The position numbers were made by a program, and so were the translations under genes. DNA of 64,000 nt from Chiridota heheva (Eukaryota > Echinodermata > Holothuroidea > Apodida > Chiridotidae), in the NCBI GenBank assembly GCA_020152595.1, contig JAIGNY010002621.1, forward strand, positions 1,062,001 to 1,126,000, read 5' to 3'. Numbering within the stretch: the stretch's first letter is position 1; every line of letters starts with the position of its first letter. Positions 34,127 through 45,400 of this stretch are shown in pieces. The notes beneath the pieces were generated by a model, which did no database searches, was not told where the DNA came from, and was given only the letters and a program-made list of their open reading frames with translations.

Positions 34127-34808
34127 TGTGGGGCACGTTCTGCCTGCCCTCCCCGTTTCTACACTTATGTATTAAGTATCACGACATGGAAATGCAATTC
34201 ATTATTGACTAAGCTAGACTTTCTTTTAGCTGTATAGGCCTAAATTCTTTTCCCAATTTTTTTTTGGACTGTTTTGCCACATATATTTTATTTCGTTCTA
34301 ATGATATTTTATTGCATATAACACATGCGCCTCCATCGTAATATGTGATGTAAACTTTTTCTCGTGCTGGTGACTTGTTGTTTCTTGAGGAAGATCGTTA
34401 GTGCATTTATCTGAAAACTAAGAATCGCCAGCGTAGTCTGGTCCGAGCTTTGCGTTTTTTGTGTACGCCCGTCGCGAGTCGGACGGACAAAGTTATCAAG
34501 GTAAACGATTAGCTCCGAAAATCATTCAATTTCATTCTTTTTTGTTGTATATAAGGAGATACAAATGTATTTAGTAAGTTTACAATATTATTGTCATCAA
34601 ATTGGTAGTTCGTCAGTACTATTTTTAATGGTTTTGCCATCATTATTTTTAAAAGTGTTGGTCGAATGATAGGTCCAAATAAAAATCCCAATGGAAGTTT
34701 GTGTTGAGTTGTCTCGTTCAGTATTGCAAGTAGTGTGTAGCACGTAGGGCATACTGAATGAGATGATTATCTCACTAAGGCTCACTAGGCTAACCCTGAA
34801 GATTCTCT
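34127..34808. other. No gene seen
   Basis: AT-rich spacer with a GC-rich patch near 34,430-34,490. Confidence 0.45.
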
Positions 34809-35157
34809 AGGTCGGAGAGACGTAACCGTGTACGGGCTCAGTACGGTTTTGCTAATTTGGAGGGGAAACATCATTACAGTCAATGGGATATTTTGTATGA
34901 ATACTTGTGTCGCCTTAGCCAGTCAGCGAAAATTAATGTTACTCATATATGTTGGAAACTATTATCTAATACACAACATTTGTGAAGAAAAATACATTCT
35001 GTCCAGTGTTTGTTGAAAAATGACACAAAAATATTATTTTCTCCCATTGACTGCAATGATAACTGATTGTTTGTTTTCCCCTTTGACTTAAGTTTGAGAT
35101 CGTCAAAAAAGCATTGTTACGTCGCCCTGCAGCACAAGATTCCTGGATGTCCGACCT
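34809..35157. mobile_element. MITE-like repeat F, copy 1
   Basis: It starts AGGTCGGA and ends TCCGACCT, with ACGTAAC near the left end and GTTACGT near the right, giving interrupted terminal inverted repeats. The 350-bp body recurs in the same orientation at 45,792-46,141, including GTGTACGGGCTCAGTACGG and ATATGTTGGAAACTATTATC. Non-coding. Confidence 0.8.
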
Positions 35158-35743
35158 CCAGAATGTCCCGATGTGAATAATTCGAAGCTGTTTTCCCGAA
35201 TGGCTTTCATTTTGGACGATAAAAAGAAATGAATGATTGAAGTTATGTTGAACTAGTTTATCGGTGGAAATCTTGCTGTACCAAACGCTTCCTTCAAGAA
35301 ATTCACCCATCTCCATTTAACCATGTTCTGTTAGCCTGTACTACCAGACTGCCAGACTACTGCGGTGTCACTGTCAGTGTTTTTTAAATCTTATTTTAGC
35401 GGTAGGCCATATGCGTTTTTTTACAAACATCATTCTGTCGTCTGTTGTTTTGCTTTTCTCCGTTTTTAATTCACCATAAGCACGTGAATTTCGGCCATGT
35501 GACATTATTTAAATTAGATTTCCGGAAATGACCGATTCCAATATAAAAAGGTCTATACATACGCTTCTTATTTAGTTTGAGGTATGACATCATGTACATG
35601 CTCAACGCGCCTTTTTTGTGACGTCAATTTAGCAGCACGTAATCATTCAGTGTCCTAGCACATTGTTGAAGACACATCATGCAAGTTTTCTTTACTGCAA
35701 GTCGACTCTCTTGAAACATTAGGCGCAGATCGTCCGTTTGTGT
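35158..35743. other. No gene seen; upstream flank of the host gene
   Basis: Spacer between repeat F and MITE G. Short ORFs only. Confidence 0.45.
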
Positions 35744-36139
35744 AAAGGCCATTACACACCGAACGCGACGCGGCGAGCGATTTTTTGAACAAAATTGAAT
35801 AGAACAAAGGAAAACAAACATAATGACCTCTTGTTTTCAAAGAAGCATTGTCATCGCATGGCTATTCAGATGATAACTAAAAATTGATTGAAAGGGCCTT
35901 TCTACGCCCAACAAAGCAAAATTCGCGTCGCGAAAGAAAATCGCGCCCCACTGAAGCAAATTTCTCCACAGTTTGAACAAAAAAGCATTTCAAACAAATT
36001 TTCCAGTATCATCAGAAAGCCTCAATTGTAAACTTCATCGTGTGTAAGCAAAAAGTCAAAGCATTTTATAACATCTGTTTCCTGTATGATTATCTAAAAA
36101 AATCGCTCGCCGCGTCGCGTTCGGTGTGTCACGGCCTTT
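35744..36139. mobile_element. MITE G with ~40-bp terminal inverted repeats
   Basis: The left end AAAGGCC...ACACACCGAACGCGACGCGG...GCGATTTTTT (35,744-35,787) is matched in reverse complement by 36,095-36,139. The 396-bp element carries no ORF of note; the core has further GCGTCGCG words. It ends about 310 bp upstream of the host gene's ATG, so it may lie in the promoter. Confidence 0.9.
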
Positions 36140-36451
36140 TCTCTTGATTTAGTTCAATGCATGCATCATTGAGAAGGAGGGTGTGCGTGATCTGCGGGCC
36201 GGGGAGCCTTATGTGCTGTGTTTGGCCTGCAACTTCAAGCTTTAGGAAGCGCATTGTTTTCATGCGCAATACGCGCAGCCATGGCTGAAGAATTGTTCAA
36301 ACTTTACTGCGCTGACATCGTTTGCGTGTGTTAACGAAACAAAAACTGTCACACCATTCAGCCGTTGATAGTTAAAGGGTGGTGCAACTCTTCTTCGTAT
36401 CTAGGATACCTTACACTTTAGGTCATTATATATTGCGCCAAGGTTTGAAAT
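36140..36451 (+). promoter_or_regulatory. Proximal upstream/5' UTR region of the host gene
   Basis: GC content is locally higher than in the flanks. No TATA box is evident in a convincing position. An in-frame TGA (36,446-36,448) closes the frame upstream of the ATG. A short upstream ORF lies at 36,281-36,334. The transcription start cannot be placed. Confidence 0.4.
36281..36334 (+). CDS. Upstream ORF (17 codons) with strong start context
   Basis: GCAGCCATGG is a near-ideal initiation context, stronger than that of the main ATG (TGAAATATGG). The peptide is MAEELFKLYCADIVCVC. If the mRNA starts upstream of 36,281 this uORF would be read first and end 117 bases before the main start. Confidence 0.35.
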   Translation: MAEELFKLYCADIVCVC

Positions 36452-36481
36452 ATGGCATATAGGACACAGCCGTCGGTACAG
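36452..36481 (+). CDS. Host gene exon 1 (start, residues 1-10)
   Basis: Encodes MAYRTQPSVQ and ends CAG before GTAAGT, an ideal donor. Phase 0. The start is supported by an in-frame TGA two codons upstream and by phase agreement with exon 2, although the intron between them is long, so this link is the least certain one. Confidence 0.7.
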
Positions 36482-39400
36482 GTAAGTAAAGTTTAATTTA
36501 TCACAGCTCTATTTCACAAAGACAGGTTTAATTAGTCTACCGCCAAGGCTACACGTTTACCGGAGATGGGTCTTAAATTATTGACCACCAGAAGAAATCA
36601 TTAGGCCTAACTTTTGGTGGGATCATTATCCAGATGAAAATTAACACCCTCCCCCCTCCCCCCTCTCCCCACGGACATTAAATTGCGTCGTCATGTTCCG
36701 AAAATTATTCAGTCAATTCACAAGTCATGTGTTAATGTTTAATATTATGGAACACCTGTATCCTTACACTAGTACAAATCTTCATACTCAAAACTCCTTT
36801 GCTCTGAATTGAATCATTACATACATACACAAGAAAGCAATGGAGTTACTGATCTCATCACCTTACTCATACAGCATAGTGGGAGAAATACCTAACAGGA
36901 TCGCTATAGTTTTAGTACGGATCTTCACACCAACTCAGTCGCTCTGAATTTCTGATTTACTAGGCCTATGAACATAAAAAATGTACACGCTTAAGCAAAG
37001 TCAGTGGGCTTCAACTTGTGTTTTCAAAAAAAGTTGCCCAGAAATTGTGGGCAATTTGATTTTCGGTATAAAGACTTCCATATTTTAACATGAATATTAG
37101 CACAAGGAAAGTTGAATTGGTTTTACACCTTGTAAATATCGTAATAATTCAAATGCTTTCCTAAAAGGATACACATTTTCCGTTCAAAAATAAAGTTTCA
37201 ACAGATTTTCTGCGAGTGTCTTGACAAAAATGTGATACGCACGTAAGCATTTTTCCTAACCATTAAGAAGATAGGACGCTTGCGTAAGAAAATGATTGAG
37301 CATGTGTAACCTTGAGCGTATGAACACACCAATGTGCGTTTTATGTGCGTGTTACTTATGTTGGGGCGTACAATTTGTACGCCAATATTAACAAAACAAG
37401 GGCGTTGTGGTAGTTAAATTCGAATAATTATAATAGTGCGCAACAACGCAATTTTCGCGTCTTGTAACGAACGGGCAGTGTTTTTGTTTTGTTTTTGTAT
37501 TTGCGCCCGTTTTGGTCCCTCCTTTTTCAAGTTAAACGCGCGCGTTGCAATATTAGTTGCAACGCTTACGTCCTGTGCACAAAACACTGAATTTCTTCCA
37601 GAAAAATGACAATGTTTACCTTTTTTCGCAAGGAATTCGGGAAATCTACCAAACCGTAAGTTGAATATAGTTCAGCTGTATTTCTGTATGGTTACATTAG
37701 GCAAAAGTTAAGGGCGTCGGTGTTAATTTCCATGCTCTTTTGTGTAGAGGTTATTTATTAGCAATCGTGTCTACTATATAGCTTTGTGACTTTTGGCACA
37801 AAAATGTACAAATTAGTACATAATTACCCCCTAAAATCAAATATTTTACCTCTGACCCTAATCACTTAAACAACTTCTGATATTTTTCACATTTATCGTG
37901 CCCTATTGTATGACACCATTCATGCTCACGTCACACTAAGTATTCCATAATTATGGTGAAAAGTGGCCAATAGCTCTTTGACCTTTTGACCCCAGAGTCT
38001 ACGGGACACAAATTCATGTACCAAGGTATCATGGTACAACATGGGTTGGTATCTCTTGTAATTTTTGAGTTTGAAATTGCGCAAAATTTTCCATAAAAAG
38101 CACTTACTTGACCTTTGTCCAATGACCTTTAGATCTTTTGACCTCCTATTATTTTACATTTTTGTTAGAATGTTAAACCCTACCCACCTATGCTATTTGT
38201 AAAGGTAACGAATAATTTCTTTAAAAGATACAACCATTACCCAAGACTTGTTTCATTTGACCTGTGACTTTTGGTACCCCAAAACCTTGGGGACATAATT
38301 ACCCCCTTAAATTGCATATTTGACCTGTGACTCTAACCACAAAAACAATTTTTTTTTCATTTATCTTACCCTACTATATGACATCGCCCACGCTCAGATC
38401 ACTCTTACCATTCCAAAACTATCGGGGGAAATGCTTAAAAGGGGTCACTAGTTCTGTGACATTTGACCTTTTGCCCCCAGACTTTATGGGACACAAGTTC
38501 ATTTACCACATTATCATGATGCAAACATAGGATTGTCATAGGTCTTGCACTTTCGAAATTTAAAGTGGCACAAAAATGTACAAATTAATACATAATTACC
38601 CCCTAGTCTCATATTTGACCTCTGACCTTTATCACTGAAACAAGTTCTGAAATTGTTCACATTTATCGTACCCGACTGAATGACACCATTTATGCTCACA
38701 TCACACGTACCTCTACATAGTTATAGGGGGAATAGTGAAAAGTGGTCAATAGCTCTTTGCCCTTTTGACCCCAGAGTCTGCGGGACTCAAATTCATGTAC
38801 CTTGTATCAAGGTACAACATAGGGTTGGTATAGGTCGTGTACTTAAATTTTGCACAAAAAGCACGTATTTGACCTTTGACCCATGACTTTTGACCTATAA
38901 TTATTCATATGTTTTGTTAGAATGTTAAACCCTATGCAATTTGTAAAGCTACCAAGTAATTCGTTCAAAAGATACAGCCATCACAAAAAAGTTGTCCAAT
39001 TGGCCTTTGTATCCTAAAACCTAGCAGACAAAGGTTCCGGGTCAGGGGCACCCATCAACCAATTGTGGTTCATGTGTGTATTACAGTTTCTGAGTAATAA
39101 GCGGCACAAAATTCATTGTTGCACACGCACACACTCACATACATACACACACAGACACTTAAACATTTCGCTTTGTTTACAAGATCTATGTTGCTTAATA
39201 TGTCGTATCTTTTATTAATGTTTACTGTATGATTACAAATCCGCGTCAGGGTTAAAAAAAAGTCAAGTTTTGGGCTTACAAATCTGCGTTAGGGTTTGAA
39301 AATTTCACGGTTTAGGTCTTAAAAGTTTGCGTGCGTTAGGGTTAAAACAAATCAGTGTTTGGCCTAAAAATGCACGTAAGTTAGGGTTCGAAATTTCACG

Positions 39401-42400
39401 GTTATATATATCTTTAAAATCTGCGTTAGGGTTAAAAAAGAATAGTTTTAGGATTAAAGATGCACGTTAGGGTTAAACAAATTACGGATTGGGTCTTTAG
39501 AATCTGCGTTAGGGTTAAAAGAAGTCAAGTGTTTGGCCTAAAAGTGCACGTTAGGGTTTGAAATTTCACGGTTTGGTCTTTAAAATATGCGTTAGGGTTA
39601 AAAAAAAATAAGGTTACGCTGAAAAATGTACGAAAGGGTTTGAAGTTTCACGGTTTAGGTCTTAAAAATATGCGTTAGGGTTAAAAGAAATCAATGTTAG
39701 GCCTAAAATGTACGATAGGGTTTGAAATTTCACAGTTATGTTTTAAAGATTTGCGTTATAATTGAAAAATCAGTGTTAGGGATTCCGTGGTAGGGTTAAA
39801 AGTTTCACGGTTACTTCTTCGAAATCTGCGCTAGTATTAAAAATATTAATTTTAGGCTTAAAAATGCGGGTTAAGGTTGGAAAATTTAGTATTAAGCTTA
39901 CAAATCCACGTTAAGCTTACAAATCCACGTTAAGCTTACAAATCCACGTTAAGCTTTAAAAATTCAAGCTTCAGCTTAAGAATTTGGGTCACATTTGAGC
40001 CCCAAATCACATTGTTTCTTAAATCATTTTACTTTAAAACGGATGCGGGGGAGTGGTGTGAAGGGGAGGGGGGGGGCTGCGTTAGCCCCTAACCGTTGTA
40101 TCCTTATCCTTCAATATTAAGGATTATGTCATCAATCATTTAAAAAGTTCAATTTGTTTTCGAAATTTTCATATATATAAATTCTTGCCATAATGTTGTG
40201 AATCACGCCAAACTTTTTCGAAAAATTCAAAATATGCAAGCATTTTGCGAAATCTTTAAAAGATGCATAATTATCACGTGACGACGACAACACATACAGA
40301 CTTGGCCCAATTTTGTTTTTTCTCTTTCTTAAGATTTGTAAAAAATTTGACAAATTTCAAGATGCTTAATTGTCACGTGACGGCAACACATAAATACCCG
40401 CAGAAAAAAAAAAAAAAAAAAAACCTTTTATAGTTTAAAGAGACCATCTCGTCTCAGTTATATTAATAAAATTGTGATATTCGTACCTTTGTTACATACG
40501 GATGTGGATCATTTCTAATTAAGTACATACTGTACGCATTGTGTTTGCATTTACAGTGTGCATGGCCACTTCCTTGGCGGGTATTGATTGTCGTTATTTG
40601 TGTAAGACCAATCAGAAACACTGACTTTTATTGTACATTACTGCCCATATTAACACGATATCTAGTGCCTTTAGGATTTCCAAAATTCAAAAATATGCAG
40701 AAATTACAATCTGTCTTGAAAAACTAATTTCAAAACTGAACAATCTGCGCCGAAATGACAAATCAATTAACTCATTTTTTGAAAATGTTCTTCTTATATC
40801 TATTGAGACTGATTTGTAGCCAAATATCCTTTAAAAACAATGTTTATATCAATTTCACTTAAAAAAAATAATCAAGAATGTTTCAAAAACCTTAAAGGCC
40901 ATCTATCGGTATTAAAATGTGGCGGCGTACATTTTAATTCCAAAACGATACTGATTGGCATATTAATGTAAGTGTACATTGTACCATTGCGTTTCAATCA
41001 ATCAAAACACAGGAATTGAAATCTATTTACCTCCGCGTTATAGAGGCAATAACTGGCCTTTAAAAGATGCCCACTTTTCACGTGAAGACAGTTGACCCGC
41101 CGAAAACGTTTTCTTAATTTTATGATTTTATTTTTCATATCTATTCAGCATTTGATTTGAGGTGCCTGCTGCCTTTAGCTGGTAAAGACCTACCGCCGGA
41201 TAAAAAGGTCTATGAATATTGTAAAATCAACATGTTTCTTAACATGTCACTCCCCGACAATTTATACAAGTGCAGTGCGTGGCTACATTTGCCGTTGTCT
41301 CTCATGCGTTACGCCCATGCAACTTTTTTCAACAGAAAATTAAACTAACTATTCCCGCATCCTGTGATTCCTGGACATGCCGCAATCTTTCTAGTTTTCA
41401 AACCTCTTTCTGCCCATACTTGACATTTCCCGCCCTACTTTCTAGTATTATATAAAATAAAAAAAACATAGGATCACCCCATAATATCCTCCTGCCTCCC
41501 TTCCCTACAATTCTCACCAACACACCAATCACCCAAATCAAGCTACACACGGCCAGGAGTGGTTCTCATCTCATTATGCCACCTCCACCCTTCCAACGCG
41601 CGAGTTATAGCTGGTTCTGTTGCATAATCCCCTACCTCTAGCGGAAGGCGATTTACAAACAAACCATTATTTCTGACTCTTCACAATGTGCGTTGATATT
41701 TGCGCAATGCAGCTATAACATGTGGTGTGCATCAATATACAAACAAGCCCACCCGCCCCGACGACCGAAGCTCATAATCCTCAGTGAAATACCAACTTCA
41801 AAGCCGCGAATTGGGGTCATAACTATCTAATCGAAAGTATGTGATCTTTATCAAACTGTTCTTTATCTTAACAACTCTGTCTAGCCTCTTGCAATGCCGT
41901 CATGGGGCCATAATTCATTGTTTTGTTCAAAATCTTGGATCATATAAGGGCCAAAGAAGCAAGGAACTACTTATTTTCCGCATTGAAACCTGTGGTACAG
42001 GCGACCAGTTTGGGATACTGTTCCTCACAGAACACAACAGATTAGGGGTATTTTGTGATGTATATTGTGAAACAAACACCCACCCACCCCCTCCCCCTCT
42101 CTCACACACACACACAAACATACGGACAGACGCAAAAATAACCAAATTTTGTCCCGTTCCATAAACATGACCCCTAACCCCACATATAAGGTCATCGTTT
42201 TTCCACCAGTTCCCTAATATCAAGGCGGCCATGTAGTATAGGAGGTAGCCTTTTCATATCGGAATCGGTAATTTCCGGAAAACTAATTTAGATGTCATAT
42301 GGCCGAAATTCACGTGACCATTATGGACCAATACAATTCTGGAGGAATCCTGATCGTCTGCATAATTTACTTGGCGTATGGGGTCAAGCTCATTAAAAAC

Positions 42401-45400
42401 ACAATTTTACATACTAATCAACAGTATACATACATACAGAAATAGGCACTTCACTGAACTATTCCGAGACTTGAATTGCAACTTAATTTGGTTAGGACAT
42501 TCCATACGATTCAAAAATTTCCTATAAACTGTGTCCTCTACATTCACACAAGTTTTCCGATATGCAAAATTAGTCGTTTTAGAGATTGGCTGAGGAAAGT
42601 ACTCGATACTGCTTTCATATTTTGTGCACAATTTTATATCATAAAGCCCTGGGCACTAAACATCAACGTTTTAGATTTTGAAGGATTTTTGCAAATTTAC
42701 GTCGAAGTTGTGTTTAAATCGTGCACAAATGCTTTTAATGTTTTGTGAATGCCAAGGGAATGTGAACCCCAAAGAACAGAGCGTTCCATTTACAAAATCA
42801 CCATTTTTTACGTGCACACTAACGTTAACGTTAGGCCTACAACTCACAAGTATTGAACGTACTTTGTCAAAAACGTTACGTAAGGCCAAATTTAAGTTCA
42901 AATCTTACCTGGTTATCACCTAATCCTTAATTGAGACGACATATTCCTTTATTGAGACAGTCTGAAGGGGAAGACCGTTCAGATCCTCTTGGAATATGAA
43001 AAACATTCTCATTACAAAAACCTTTTCTGTTTTCTGATTGAGGGATCATCTCTATTTTCCCTCAGACTCAAGAAAGATGGTTTTCAGATCATTTATACAT
43101 GTTATACTAGAGTGGGGTTATTAGTAACATACTCACTGTAGACGAGCATTTACTATGAGACATTTGTTATGTGTACACTAACAATATTTTCTGGATTAGA
43201 ATACATTGTACAGTAGGGCCTATGTGTATCAAACGTCAGCAATTATTAACAAAAAGAGAACGTTAGCTAATTAAAAACAAAAGAAAATAGTAAATGTCTG
43301 TCTTGATAAAAAAGCCATGCTTGAAATGCAGCATTACAATTGTTAGCTAGGGTGGGGTGGGCATGAGACCAATATAGGTCTAATTAGTTTTATACTTGGC
43401 ATGTGCCTATTAACAAAACACCCATCAAACAAAGTCTAAACAGGTTGACCAACTGGCATATAGGTGTGTATAAAACAAAGTAAAAGTAAATTAACTGCCA
43501 ACTTGTTAGATAGGTAGAGATAAGATGACATTCCTCAATGATTTCTTTTATTTCCATTTTAATACATAAGTTTACAGTTTCATTGACTTTCTTCGGTTCA
43601 ACCCCATTTACCGACAATTGCAGACCTTAAATTTTCCAAGTTTAGCTTCAAAAATAATCATGAAACTCTTTGGAATAGGCCTATATGTTGTATTGCAGCC
43701 TATTTACTTCCAATCCATGGGTGCAATTTTTTTTAAATTATATGTGTATTCTTATTTACGTTGCTTTCAATTTGTTTGCAAAAGTTTCTCAAGCTTTCAA
43801 GCTCCACTTGAAAATTTTGCCGCATGCAATTTCTCTTCTCTTCTCATTGATAGGCAATCTTTAGTGTTGCTGTCATTTGTTTTTGCTTTGGTATACAATG
43901 CACAAATTATTACAGTGCAATAGTATTCCAACTTTTATGTTGTATGATTGTAAAAAATCATTGACTGTACTACAGAGTAAGACTATTTTTGCAATGTAAA
44001 TTAATTTTGTACCAGATATTAGTGAGCTGGATACCTGTATAACATTTTGTAGTACACAATACCCTCCAAAATATTTTCTGACTCCAGGCACATGTATAAT
44101 AATTTTCTTGGGCGTGGAATGTACTGTTAACAGGTTATGAGGAAATTAAATGGTAATTTTAGTGTACCCTTTTCATAAACATTTGTCTGCATAACCAAAA
44201 AGAGACTGGACACAAACCCTAAGACTGAATATTCAACATCAAAATCAGGCTTTTGTTTGCATTCCAGTCATGAAAAATCACACTTCAACATGTCTTACCT
44301 CACTTGACTGCTTGACTAAGGCCACACTTGACAAGCATGAGGGTCTATAGTATTAGGCTGTACATTTTTGATGATTTTTGTTTCTTTCTTAAAAACTCAT
44401 ATTGTGAAATAATAACATACTGTAGTCTGGTAGTTTATTTATACCTACATCAGCATCATTTTCACAAAGTTTGCTGTTTTCAGCTAAAGCTGTAGTGATG
44501 ATAAGTGGAGGACTTATGACAGTATGGTCATCCACAGATGTCTCACAAGGAAACTGCCAGGAATGTTAGTAAAGTTGATTGTCAGTTGTTTAAGTTAAAT
44601 TTCTACAAGTGACTATTGCAGTAAATCTAAATCAAAATTGTGATGTCAAAGCTTTTTACTTATTTTTTTGTAAATTGGTTACCTCCAAAATTAAGTCCAA
44701 ATTCCTCTATCAAAAATGTACATGAAAATTTAAAGGAATACTTATTAGTAAGTTTATGGCAGATTGATGTGTTGATCTGTTTTAAACACCTGGCTTTACA
44801 CACCATTTCATATAACCTGTACCAGTTGTTTGAGTCAATTGATGTATATTTCCTGTAGTAAATACAATTTTTACTACCTTTACCCTACACACAATTGAAT
44901 TATTGATTGTTTTCCCCTTCAATACCAGACAGCTTCATAGGTTTGAGATATCTGCTCTATTTGTGTATGTGGACGCGTACTAGTTTGAGATAGACATGGC
45001 AAAGGTACCCAATTCATTGGGTTGAACATGATAAACTGATATTAAGAGTAAATAGCTTTTCCTGAAAAATGAACCCAACTGTAACAATAATAGTATGCAT
45101 GTGTCATAGAGCTAGTGAGTAGCCTAGATAGCCATTTGCCTTAACCTTATGTTTGGCGTAAATAACATTAATTTTACAAATATGGGTTTCCAGTATTTCT
45201 CATAAATTATTTACAGTTTTGTTTAGAATTCAAGCAGTATACACAACAAACTACCAGGCGAATTAAGTTAGGTCTGGGCAGCTAATCTGAAGCAAGTCAT
45301 AGTCTAAATTCTTGTTAGTCAAGTTCTAACTTGCCATTTAGTCTTTCAAGAATGTTGACCTAACGGTTACTGCAAGGCTGAATGGTTGGTAATTCTTCAG

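Noticed and set aside
39235-39960. Telomere tract
   Set aside because: TTAGGG words are not contiguous; they are embedded in longer tandem units.
41841-42232. Overlapping ORFs of 101-107 codons on both strands
   Set aside because: Both open through a CA/CCC-rich patch; no splice support or family match.
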